In this document: in pieces, positions 1-7,869 of the stretch
Layout of the letters: each line of letters opens with the position of its first letter
Numbering within the stretch: position 1 is the first letter of the stretch
Origin: Kiritimatiellia bacterium
GTDB lineage: Bacteria; Verrucomicrobiota; Kiritimatiellia; RFP12; UBA1067
NCBI GenBank assembly: GCA_018399555.1
Contig: JAGYOL010000003.1
Location: 1-51,602 of the forward strand
Length of the DNA stretch: 51,602 nt
Reading direction: 5' to 3'
Program-made: the position numbers and the translations under genes
The notes under the pieces: generated by a model
What the model was told of the DNA's origin: nothing
The model's input: only the letters and a program-made list of their open reading frames with translations
The model's database searches: none

Positions 1-5
1 GTAAA

Positions 6-46
6 TTCTTGTTTTTTACGACAGAAACTAAAATTATAGCGACTAA
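6..46 (+). repeat. Left copy of outward-facing end repeat
   Basis: Seen directly: this 41-bp stretch matches the reverse complement of 51561-51601. The outer 21 bases differ at 2 positions, a 9-base middle is divergent, and the last 11 bases (ATAGCGACTAA) are identical. It lies about 20 bp beyond the fructokinase stop codon. The right copy lies 24 bp beyond the radical SAM stop, so both have the same orientation relative to the preceding gene. It is probably a dispersed repeat or the edge of a larger element outside the window. Confidence 0.6.
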
Positions 47-68
47 GAACCCTATCTTTGCAACAGGA

Positions 69-947
69 TTATATCACAGGAATGGCTCCCGGTTTGGATG
101 CAATCAAAGCCCCGCGTTGGTTGGCGGCGTGCATTGCATTGTGTACATCGCCGCTGTGCAACAGCTCCGTCAGAAAAGCGGCGCTGAAGGCGTCGCCCGC
201 GCCGATAGTGTCGACCGCTGCAACTTCAATGCCGGCCGCCCGCAAGGGAGTTCTGCCGCGTTCAAAAACAAAGCATCCGTCAGCTCCGCAGGTTACTGCA
301 ATGCCAGCAACCCCTTTGAATTTCGTAAAAATTCCGGCGGTAAAACTCTCTATATCAGATTCGGCATAAAACAGTTTCTGGTTCAGTAGTTTGGCCTCGT
401 CCTCATTGACTTTCAGCCAGTTGCATTTGGCAATCGACTCTGTAACAGTTTGCAAACTCCAGAATTTCTGTCGCAGGTTGACATCAAAAAAAATCAGCGA
501 TTCCGGCAGGCGCTCAAGTATTCTGTTAAGAGTTGCTGTGGATGCTTCTGAGCGTTGAACCAGTGTTCCAAAGCAGAAAGCCCGCGGACGTGCGGCAATT
601 ATCGCGTCAATTGCATCGTCAGTAAGTACGATGTTATCCCACGCCGCATTTTCATGAATCGTGTAGCTTGGCATGGTGTTTTCCAGAGTCACACTCACAG
701 TGCCGGTCGGGTTCTGATGATCGCTGATAATCCAACGGGTGTCAATCCCAAGCTCCTGCGCCCGCGTCCGCGCCATCTCGCCAAGATCATCGACTCCCAG
801 AGCTGAAATCATGGCTGTCGATAACCCGCAGAGTGCTGCGTGTGCCGCCAGATTGAATGGAGCACCGCCCAGATGCGGCATATCATCAATAATATCCCAG
901 AGAATTTCACCGAAGGCAATCAAATCAATGCTACTGCTCTCTGTCAC
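69..947 (-). CDS. PfkB-family carbohydrate kinase, probable fructokinase
   Basis: A 292-residue cytoplasmic sugar kinase of the PfkB/ribokinase family, expected to phosphorylate fructose with ATP. The N-terminal substrate motif GGAPFN is near residue 26. The C-terminal signature TIGAGDAF carries the catalytic base Asp252 and the anion hole. The length is normal for the family. The start is GTG at 947, preceded by a purine-rich AGGGAGAGAGG ribosome site. It is divergent from a GntR/LacI-type regulator and lies beside a GH32 hydrolase, which points to fructose released from sucrose or fructan as the substrate. The fructose assignment rests on this context; another hexose cannot be excluded. Confidence 0.85.
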   Translation of the reverse strand: MTESSSIDLIAFGEILWDIIDDMPHLGGAPFNLAAHAALCGLSTAMISALGVDDLGEMARTRAQELGIDTRWIISDHQNPTGTVSVTLENTMPSYTIHENAAWDNIVLTDDAIDAIIAARPRAFCFGTLVQRSEASTATLNRILERLPESLIFFDVNLRQKFWSLQTVTESIAKCNWLKVNEDEAKLLNQKLFYAESDIESFTAGIFTKFKGVAGIAVTCGADGCFVFERGRTPLRAAGIEVAAVDTIGAGDAFSAAFLTELLHSGDVHNAMHAANQRGALIASKPGAIPVI

Positions 948-1080
948 TGCCTCTCTCCCTTTTCGTTTGCTTAACTGCCTGAATAATAATAGGTGGCTGA
1001 AATTTTGTCATTAAAAATTGTTGCAAATAGTTAATAAAGCTGTATTATCCGATTATTGAATGACGGCGAAGGAGCAAAGG

Positions 1081-2172
1081 ATGACCGATAAAAAACCCAA
1101 ACATAAGATGGTTTTCGATACACTCAAGAGCGAGATTCTGGATGGCAGATACTCCAGAACACGTCGACTGCCGAGTGAGGCTCAGTTGGTGCGGCGGTTC
1201 AAAATATCCCGCCCCACCATATCAAGGGCTTTGCGGGATTTGAAGGTTGCGGGGTTTCTCGACCGCCGTCCCGGTTCGGGAACCTATCTGAATCCCTCAG
1301 CCCGGCAGAATACCGGTCTTTTCGGGATGATCATTCCCGGTCACGGTACAACCGAAATCTTCACGCCCATCTGCAGTGCCATCGCGGCACACAGCCAGAA
1401 CGCCGGCTATACGCTGCTTTGGAACAGCTCGCAGACACTCAACTCTGAGGATTTGCAGCACCATACACTGAGACTGTGCCGCGATTTTATCGATAAGGAT
1501 GTCGCCGGTGTTTTTCTTGAGCCGCTGGAATTGACCGCAGATTGTCAGATTGTCAACCAACAAATTCTGGAGATGCTTTCAGCCAGTAAAATTCCTGTGA
1601 TTCTTCTCGATCGCGATATTGTGCGTTTCCCCGAACGCAGTGCATATGATCTCGTCGGTATCGATAACTTGAGTGCAGGCTACCGCCTGGCCTCTCATCT
1701 GATCGAAAAAGGAGCTGCAAAAATCGCCTTTTTCGCCAAACCTAATTCAGCGTCAACGGTTAACCGGAGGATTGCCGGAATTCAGAGTGCACTTTTTGAT
1801 GCCGATCTGCACTGGAGTTCAAAGAATGTCTTCTTCGGCGATCCCGATTCGCACGACGATGCAGCACATCTTTTAAAATCGAATGCGGATGCGATCATCT
1901 GTGCCAACGATATGACGGCGGCATTTCTGCTGGGAACACTCAGAAAACTGCAGGTCGAGGTGCCCCGTGATCTGCTGCTGGGCAGCTTCGACGACGCCAA
2001 ATACGCAAAATTGCTCACCCCCGCTCTGACCACAATCCATCAGCCCTGTGTACGCATCGGCGAAACCGCTGTGCAGGCTATGCTGCAGCGTATTCAGGAA
2101 CCTCAGATTCCGCCACGTGAAATTCTCCTGGATGCGCCCCTGATTGTGCGCGAGTCAACGGCTGTTCGTTGA
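1081..2172 (+). CDS. GntR-family regulator with LacI-type ligand-binding domain (AraR-like)
   Basis: A 363-residue transcription factor. Residues about 9-75 form a GntR winged helix (LPSEAQLVRRFKISRPTISR, then the wing RRPGSGTYL). Residues about 85-360 are a LacI/periplasmic-binding-protein-like sensor (DNLSAGYRLASHLIEKGA; ICANDMTAAFLLG; GSFDD), the architecture of the Bacillus arabinose repressor AraR. The ATG at 1081 is chosen because GAAGGAG lies 6 nt upstream; an in-frame ATG at 1060 has no such site. It is divergent from the fructokinase and precedes GH32, so it probably controls both, with a sugar or sugar phosphate as effector. A terminator follows at 2227. Confidence 0.85.
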   Translation: MTDKKPKHKMVFDTLKSEILDGRYSRTRRLPSEAQLVRRFKISRPTISRALRDLKVAGFLDRRPGSGTYLNPSARQNTGLFGMIIPGHGTTEIFTPICSAIAAHSQNAGYTLLWNSSQTLNSEDLQHHTLRLCRDFIDKDVAGVFLEPLELTADCQIVNQQILEMLSASKIPVILLDRDIVRFPERSAYDLVGIDNLSAGYRLASHLIEKGAAKIAFFAKPNSASTVNRRIAGIQSALFDADLHWSSKNVFFGDPDSHDDAAHLLKSNADAIICANDMTAAFLLGTLRKLQVEVPRDLLLGSFDDAKYAKLLTPALTTIHQPCVRIGETAVQAMLQRIQEPQIPPREILLDAPLIVRESTAVR

Positions 2173-2226
2173 TGTGGCAGATAGGAATAGGGTGTCTGGA
2201 GACAGAGAGCTGGTGTGCTTAGGCAC

Positions 2227-2250
2227 AAGCTGTAAATACAGCTTTTTTTA
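2227..2250 (+). terminator. Rho-independent terminator after the regulator gene
   Basis: A perfect 7-bp stem AAGCTGT/ACAGCTT with a 4-nt AAAT loop runs straight into a run of T residues. It sits 55 bp after the regulator stop and before the GH32 promoter, so GH32 is probably transcribed separately. Confidence 0.6.
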
Positions 2251-2268
2251 CATTTAGAAATTTTTTTG

Positions 2269-2298
2269 TTGTTTGTTTGCTTTTCTTCAAACTATAAT
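2269..2298 (+). promoter_or_regulatory. Candidate sigma-70-type promoter for GH32
   Basis: A perfect TATAAT at 2293-2298 has TTGTTT at 2269-2274, 18 nt upstream, in a T-rich stretch. Transcription would begin near 2305, which leaves a 40-nt leader and excludes in-frame starts upstream of 2347 for the GH32 gene. Consensus match only. Confidence 0.45.
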
Positions 2299-2346
2299 CG
2301 GGTTGTTCTGAATGGAGTATTCAATTTAAAGGTAAAAGGAAACTGG

Positions 2347-4446
2347 ATGATGATGACGAAAAAAATTATTCTTTCATTGTGGATGATCGGATTGTCCGTT
2401 TTGTCCATGAGTGCCGCCGATGATATTCTGATCGCTGATTTTGAGGGGAAGGATTATGCAGGCTGGAAGATCGAAGGCAAGGCATTCGGCGACACTCCGG
2501 CGATTGCCAATGTGCGCCCGGCGAACAAGGTGAAGGGACATATCGGCAAGGGGCTGGTCAATACCTATCTTGGCGGCGACGCGGCGGTCGGTAAGTTGAC
2601 ATCACCACCATTTAAGATCGAACGCGACCGGATTAATTTCCTGATTGGAGCCGGTTCTCATAAGGATCAGACCTGTATCAACCTGGTTGTCGATCAAAAA
2701 TGCGTGCGTACGGCGGTCGGACCTGCTAAAAAGGATCAAGCTGGCAATGAAATCATGGATTGGTGCAGTTGGGATGTGAAGGAGTTTAAAGGCAGGCAGG
2801 CCATTTTAGAGATTGTCGATAATCACTCCGGTGGATGGGGTCACATCAATATTGATCATATCGTGCAGTCGGATACAGAAAAAAAAGCAAGTTATCCTAA
2901 TTTTGCCCGTATGACCGATCCCGAGCGCGGGTATGAATCGCTGGTGCCTAAGTACACCTTCTCATCTACGCTGGCTGAGCAGGAAAAAGAGCTGGCGGAT
3001 AATCCCCTGCTGGTGCGTTTCGCCGAATCACGCAAGACTCTTCTACAGGATCCGCACTATCCTCGTTATCATTTCTGTAGTCCTGAGAACCGCCTGAATG
3101 ATCCGAACGGACTCTGCTTCTGGCAGGGACGCTGGCACCTCTTCTATCAGGGATATCCGCCCGAGGATCCGCGTCAACATTGGGGACACGCTGTCAGCGA
3201 TGATCTGATTCACTGGCGCGATCTGCCATATGCAATCTATCCCAATCCGGAGCATGCTTGTTTCTCAGGATCGACGCTGGTCGAGGATAACCGCGTGATC
3301 GCGATGTATCACGGCACGCACGTCGGCAGCATGGTGGCACTCTCCGATGATCCTCTGTTGCTTAATTGGGAAAAAGTTACCGGGAAAGCGGTGATACCTT
3401 ATGCCAAGTCCGGCGAGCCGGAATTACCGTATAATATCTTTGATCCGTGTATCTGGAAAGAGGGTGAGTATTATTACGCGCTGACGGCAGGTGGTGGACG
3501 TGGAAAACGGGTGCGTGCCGAATTCCTGCACCGCTCCAAGAACCTTGCGAACTGGGAGTATCTGCATGAATTCCTTGAAAATGATTATTTCGGCCTGATA
3601 GGTGACGATGGCGCCTGCCCATATTTCTGGCCGATCGGCGATAAACATATACTGCTGCATTTCAGCCATATGAGCGGTGGCAAGTATATGCTCGGTGATT
3701 ACGATACGAAACGTCAGAAATTTGTGGTGACCGATGCCGGTGATTTCAACCACGGCCCGGTAGGCCCCGGCGGTGTTCACGCACCTTCAGCCTGTCCTGA
3801 CGGTAAGGGTGGTGTGATTTCAATCTTTAACATCAATCCGGCAAAGTCAACCCCGGGTTACAATCAGTTGATGTCGCTGCCGATGCGGTTGTCGTTGCAG
3901 GGCGGCGGGTCAGTCAAACATCTGCGAATAGAACCAGCCGGTGATATTGCTGCACTGCGTGGTGAGCATCAACGTATTGAAAATATAAAACTGCCCGCCA
4001 ATCAGGAGATTGTGCTGGATGAAATCAGCGGCAATACCGTAGAAATGCTGGTTGAGATCGAACATATGAATGCGATGATGATTGAGTTGAATGTGCTGCG
4101 CAGTCCCGGTGCGGAGGAGTTTACGCGCATCATCTTTCAGCATAACCGCGGTTATCGTTCGCTCAGCACTCTGACGATTGACAACACCCGCTCTTCGACC
4201 TTCTTCAATGCCAGTTCGCGCGTGCCCGAGACGGCACAATTTTACATGAATTCGAAGGAAAATCTGCAGTTGCGAATCTTCATCGATCGCTCTGTTGTGG
4301 AAGTCTTTATCAATAACAGACAGTATGCGGCTCTGCGTGTGTATCCGAGACGAGAGGACAGCCTCGGAGTGTCACTGCGCTCCCAGGGCGGCGATGCCCT
4401 GCTCAGTGCAGTGAATGCCTGGCAGATGCGTAGCATTTATGAGTAG
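2347..4446 (+). CDS. Secreted glycoside hydrolase family 32 protein (fructanase/invertase type)
   Basis: A 699-residue exported enzyme expected to hydrolyse beta-fructosides such as sucrose, levan or inulin. A signal peptide covers about residues 1-24 (MMMTKKIILSLWMIGLSVL). An extra beta-sandwich-like domain follows at about 25-185. The five-bladed propeller begins near residue 240 with RLNDPNG (nucleophile Asp252) and continues with FDPCIW (Asp366), aligning with the RDP motif. The C-terminal sandwich holds FIDRSVVEVFIN. The usual WECP acid/base motif reads DDGACPYFW, so Ala423 replaces the Glu. The start follows an AAAGGA site. With the adjacent kinase and regulator it forms a fructan or sucrose locus. 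Confidence 0.85.
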   Translation: MMMTKKIILSLWMIGLSVLSMSAADDILIADFEGKDYAGWKIEGKAFGDTPAIANVRPANKVKGHIGKGLVNTYLGGDAAVGKLTSPPFKIERDRINFLIGAGSHKDQTCINLVVDQKCVRTAVGPAKKDQAGNEIMDWCSWDVKEFKGRQAILEIVDNHSGGWGHINIDHIVQSDTEKKASYPNFARMTDPERGYESLVPKYTFSSTLAEQEKELADNPLLVRFAESRKTLLQDPHYPRYHFCSPENRLNDPNGLCFWQGRWHLFYQGYPPEDPRQHWGHAVSDDLIHWRDLPYAIYPNPEHACFSGSTLVEDNRVIAMYHGTHVGSMVALSDDPLLLNWEKVTGKAVIPYAKSGEPELPYNIFDPCIWKEGEYYYALTAGGGRGKRVRAEFLHRSKNLANWEYLHEFLENDYFGLIGDDGACPYFWPIGDKHILLHFSHMSGGKYMLGDYDTKRQKFVVTDAGDFNHGPVGPGGVHAPSACPDGKGGVISIFNINPAKSTPGYNQLMSLPMRLSLQGGGSVKHLRIEPAGDIAALRGEHQRIENIKLPANQEIVLDEISGNTVEMLVEIEHMNAMMIELNVLRSPGAEEFTRIIFQHNRGYRSLSTLTIDNTRSSTFFNASSRVPETAQFYMNSKENLQLRIFIDRSVVEVFINNRQYAALRVYPRREDSLGVSLRSQGGDALLSAVNAWQMRSIYE

Positions 4447-4529
4447 CATGCTCCCATGGATCGCCCGGTGAAACATCATTAACACCGATCATATTGTCCC
4501 TGATTTTCAGTTGTGAAAGGAGTGAGATC

Positions 4530-6440
4530 ATGAAAAAAATGAATTATGAAGCAAATCGCTGTATCAAACTGAGCGCGATCTGCATGGTATGTGCGGTTAT
4601 GTCCGGCAGTGCGCTTCAGCCCGATGATATCGAAGGACTGGCTCTCTGGCTGGATGCGGCTGATCTGAACACTTTGACGGTTGACAGCACTGGGCGTGTC
4701 TCGGCGTGGGCTGACAAAGCGAATGGGACTGCCGACTCAATGACGATGACCACTGCGGATAACCAGCCTCTTGCAGCTGCGGTTTTTCTGAATGGATTTA
4801 ATGTGCTGCAGTTTGATGGCAACGACTGGTTCGAAGGCAATGCCTTTCTGACGGAGGGAGATGATGACTACACCTATATCGCACTCTGGCGTTCATATAA
4901 AACAAGCGGAGCCCAGGTTGTTCTGGAACAGGGGAGCGGTGACGACCAGCGTGCCTCCATGTTGCTGGTAAATTCAGCCTACGGTTTTAATGGACAAGGT
5001 AATGACAAACACAACTTGGTGCCTTTTACAGCCAATACCTGGCATCTGGCCCTGATGGAGGTTGCCAACAGCTGGCCTGCCAATATCTCGATCTACGATA
5101 ACGATGATTTTTATCTGGGTTCAACCTCCAAACCGGAAAATTTGCATATCGGTACTCAGGGTTCGCGCGTAGCTGCCAAGGTGCAGAATAACGCCGAGAA
5201 TTTTCTGGGGGAAATCGCTGAGATTATCGTTTATGACCGGTTAATCAGTGACACCCATCGCAATGCTGTGCAGCACTACCTTAGTCAGAAGTGGGGACTT
5301 GCACTGGAAAACGAAGTATGCGACGAGATCATCGATTTTGAGCATGGCGTCGTGCCGGATGGCTGGCAGGCCACAGGAGTGTTCACCAATCAGCCGGTCA
5401 GCTCCACCCGTCAGAACTTTAACAAGCATGGCGGTTTTCTGCTGGACAGCTACTCAGGTCAAACTAACGGTATTGATTTTGGGGTTGGCAACGCGCCTAC
5501 CGGTGAGTTGAGCAGTGCCACCTTTGTTTTAAGCAATAACACAGTCCGCGCCCGTCTGGGCGGCGGACATCTGGGAGCATCGGTGCAGTTTCAACTGCAG
5601 CGTCTGAATGAAAATCTGAACTGGGAGGTTGTACGCCGGAGTACCGGTACTAGCGACAATTTCATGCGTGAATTGGTTTGGAACACGCATAATCTGATTG
5701 GCGAGACGGTACGTTTCCATATGCTGGATAAAGCCGATATCTCTTTGGGATTAGTTATACTCGACTACATCCGGTTGCTTGACTATCCGCTGCGCAGAGA
5801 GATCATCACCGATTTCAGTGGCAACGAATTTGCGCCTGGAATTTATCCAGAGTGCAAAGTGAACTCGGTTGATATCGGGCTTACCGGGAATGGATCAGCC
5901 TATATGGAATTCAGCGTAACCAACTACTCTTATGATGCCTGGATACTGCATGACAAAGCACCCAAAATATTGATCAGCACTGTGAGCGACGACAATTTTG
6001 AGCTAAGTACCCGTATCTGTTCGCGCTCACTGAGTAATTACAAATCACAGGCGGGTCTCGGGCTTTACTTTGAAAAAACAACCGGTGTGGATGAGTATGC
6101 CTTTGACCCGGTGATGTTCGGTGCCTATAAGGATCAGGAGATCAGATTGGAGTGGCCCGCGCTCGATCTGAGGCAGGGTATCACATTTGACTACACCATT
6201 ACAAATGTCTATCTGCGGATCAAACGAAGTAACGACAAATTCAGCTTCCAGTATTCAGAAGAAGGTGAAGAATGGATAACGCTGGTGGAGCAGGAGTACC
6301 CCGACGCAGTCCTGATCAATGCCGGTCTTTTCAGTAAGCGTTGGAACTCCACGCCCGCCGCTACACAGCGGGTGGAGTTTGACTCACTCAGCTATCTTGC
6401 GACACCGAAAATACCCGGCACCATCATATTGGTGCGTTGA
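4530..6440 (+). CDS. Secreted LamG/concanavalin-like domain protein of unknown function
   Basis: A 636-residue exported protein. The start ATG follows GAAAGGAG; a hydrophobic segment at about residues 12-28 (IKLSAICMVCAVMSGSAL) is the signal peptide. Residues about 30-262 form a LamG-like jelly roll, opening with GLALWLDAADLNTLTVDS and closing with EIIVYDRLISDTHR and YLSQKWGL, as in many PVC and Bacteroidota surface proteins. Two further beta-rich regions follow (about 265-420 and 425-625). No catalytic motif is recognised. It lies 83 bp after GH32 on the same strand, so it may be co-expressed and bind fructan at the cell surface; this is inference. Confidence 0.7.
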   Translation: MKKMNYEANRCIKLSAICMVCAVMSGSALQPDDIEGLALWLDAADLNTLTVDSTGRVSAWADKANGTADSMTMTTADNQPLAAAVFLNGFNVLQFDGNDWFEGNAFLTEGDDDYTYIALWRSYKTSGAQVVLEQGSGDDQRASMLLVNSAYGFNGQGNDKHNLVPFTANTWHLALMEVANSWPANISIYDNDDFYLGSTSKPENLHIGTQGSRVAAKVQNNAENFLGEIAEIIVYDRLISDTHRNAVQHYLSQKWGLALENEVCDEIIDFEHGVVPDGWQATGVFTNQPVSSTRQNFNKHGGFLLDSYSGQTNGIDFGVGNAPTGELSSATFVLSNNTVRARLGGGHLGASVQFQLQRLNENLNWEVVRRSTGTSDNFMRELVWNTHNLIGETVRFHMLDKADISLGLVILDYIRLLDYPLRREIITDFSGNEFAPGIYPECKVNSVDIGLTGNGSAYMEFSVTNYSYDAWILHDKAPKILISTVSDDNFELSTRICSRSLSNYKSQAGLGLYFEKTTGVDEYAFDPVMFGAYKDQEIRLEWPALDLRQGITFDYTITNVYLRIKRSNDKFSFQYSEEGEEWITLVEQEYPDAVLINAGLFSKRWNSTPAATQRVEFDSLSYLATPKIPGTIILVR

Positions 6441-6475
6441 GTCTACACAATAATTCTTAGCTGAATGTTTAAAAA

Positions 6476-6534
6476 TAGTGACAGACAATAATTTATTGCC
6501 AATTTTTTATAGTCTGTTTTTATAGTCTGTCACC
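6476..6534. repeat. REP-like dyad with nested palindrome and 13-bp tandem duplication
   Basis: Seen directly: GTGACAGAC (6478-6486) and GTCTGTCAC (6525-6533) form a perfect 9-bp inverted repeat. Nested inside is CAATAA-T-TTATTG (6486-6498). A 13-bp unit TTTTTATAGTCTG occurs twice in tandem (6504-6516, 6517-6529). The element lies between convergent genes. TAGTGACAG plus a small palindrome recurs at 22665 upstream of a REP-associated transposase. The minus-strand transcript would follow the hairpin with TATTTTT, so it may also terminate transcription. Confidence 0.6.
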
Positions 6535-6548
6535 AAAAAAAATCAGAA

Positions 6549-7283
6549 TCAGGCCATGTAGAGACCGCCGTCGACGGAGATGGTTTGGCCGGTAATCCAG
6601 GCAGCAGCATCGGATGCGAGGAAGCGCACGATACCGGCGACCTCTTCGGGTTTTCCTAAGCGACCCAGCGGAATAGCGGCCAGTTGTTTTGTGCGCCGGG
6701 TTTCGGGAATGTTGGTGGTCATATCGGTTTCAATGATGCCGGGCGCGATGATATTGACAGTCACACCGGAGGGAGCCAGCTCGCGGGCGGCGGTGCGCGC
6801 CAGGCCGAGCAGACCGGACTTAGATGCACTGTAGGCGCAGCGCATCAGATCACCGAGCAGGGCGGCATCTGATGAGATATAGATGATACGTCCCTGCTTG
6901 CGACGAGCCATAGGGCGAGCGAGAGATTTGGTCAGCAGAAAGGCGGAATCGAGGTTTGTGTTGAGTACAGTACGCCAATCTTCTAATTTGGTGAAAGCTA
7001 GCAGTTGACTGTGCATTACGCCTGCGTTACTGATCAGAGTATGGATTTCGCCGAATTCGTCCGTGACACTTTTTATCAGTTCAAGTATCTGTTCCGGGTC
7101 GGTCAGATCGGCCTGAAATTCATGTGCGACACCTCCGCATGATTTGATTGTGTTGACGGTTTCCACGGCAGCACTTTGTGAAGCGCGATAGTGTACAGCC
7201 ACTTGAAAACCGTCCTTGGCGAGGGAAAGTGCGATTGCTCGTCCGATGCCTTTCGCGGCACCTGTCACAAGTGCTGTTTTCAT
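6549..7283 (-). CDS. SDR-family oxidoreductase, FabG-like 3-oxoacyl-ACP reductase
   Basis: A 244-residue classical short-chain dehydrogenase. The dinucleotide site is TGAAKGIGRA (residues 7-16), with NAG at 86-88. The tetrad Asn110, Ser138, Tyr151 and Lys155 matches the FabG numbering, and the C-terminal SVDGGLYMA is family-typical. The start at 7283 has GAGAGGAAA about 8 nt upstream and gives the usual FabG N-terminus. A second in-frame ATG at 7313 overlaps the lipoyl-protein stop as ATGA but lacks a ribosome site; it may serve for translational coupling. FabG-type reductases act on many oxo-acids or alcohols, and pairing with a lipoyl carrier leaves the substrate open. Confidence 0.85.
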   Translation of the reverse strand: MKTALVTGAAKGIGRAIALSLAKDGFQVAVHYRASQSAAVETVNTIKSCGGVAHEFQADLTDPEQILELIKSVTDEFGEIHTLISNAGVMHSQLLAFTKLEDWRTVLNTNLDSAFLLTKSLARPMARRKQGRIIYISSDAALLGDLMRCAYSASKSGLLGLARTAARELAPSGVTVNIIAPGIIETDMTTNIPETRRTKQLAAIPLGRLGKPEEVAGIVRFLASDAAAWITGQTISVDGGLYMA

Positions 7284-7309
7284 AGTTTGTGTTTCCTCTC
7301 TGGCTGGAC

Positions 7310-7777
7310 TCATGAGTTGATGAATTGCTGAACTGTTTTTTCGTCGACCACTTCTATGCCGGTTTTTTGTTGAATGTCCTCCAGCACAAGGTTATGTTTG
7401 CGGGCGAGACGTCGTGCTTTGGGTGTGGCGCGCACTCTGCTTTTGTGTTCGGTTTCGGTGTCTATTTTTTTTGTTGTGGTATCGCCGCGGTACGCTGTCA
7501 TCATTTTAGTATTTTCATATTCGGCGGCATTATCATATTCGTTTTTTTCGCCGATTAAAGCGACAATGTAACCGGTTGGAACAACGCTTTTCGCGGTAGC
7601 AAGAATACGAATAAGACGGCCGGAAGCGGGAGATTCAAGCTCGTAAGCCGCTTTGTCGGTTGTCAATTCAGCGATTATCTCGCCTTGGGTTATACATTCG
7701 CCTTCTGCTTTTTTCCAATTTGTTATGGTGACATCAATCAAATTCGCGTCAAGTTGAGGAATGGTAACACGGGTCAT
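7310..7777 (-). CDS. Lipoyl domain plus E3-binding domain protein lacking an acyltransferase domain
   Basis: A 155-residue protein. Residues 1-77 form a lipoyl domain with the modification motif ELTTDKAAY (Lys42); the T-D-K-A sequence marks lipoate rather than biotin. A charged linker (about 78-112) leads to a peripheral subunit-binding domain at about 113-150 (RATPKARRLARKHNLVLEDI), which in 2-oxoacid dehydrogenases docks E1 or E3. The catalytic E2 domain, normally a further 230 residues, is absent and the gene ends cleanly. AAGGAG lies about 11 nt upstream of the ATG. It overlaps the possible upstream start of the FabG-like gene. No E1, E2 or E3 gene is in the window. Confidence 0.8.
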   Translation of the reverse strand: MTRVTIPQLDANLIDVTITNWKKAEGECITQGEIIAELTTDKAAYELESPASGRLIRILATAKSVVPTGYIVALIGEKNEYDNAAEYENTKMMTAYRGDTTTKKIDTETEHKSRVRATPKARRLARKHNLVLEDIQQKTGIEVVDEKTVQQFINS

Positions 7778-7869
7778 GAAGCAGATTCTCCTTAGTATTT
7801 ATGGGTAGTTCAGGTTGGCGTGGGGCATTGTGCACCGAAAATGTTGTTTACTTAATTGTCATTCCGGGG

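Noticed and set aside
9..389. 126-residue plus-strand reading frame at the window start
   Set aside because: It lies antisense within the fructokinase gene and resembles no protein family.
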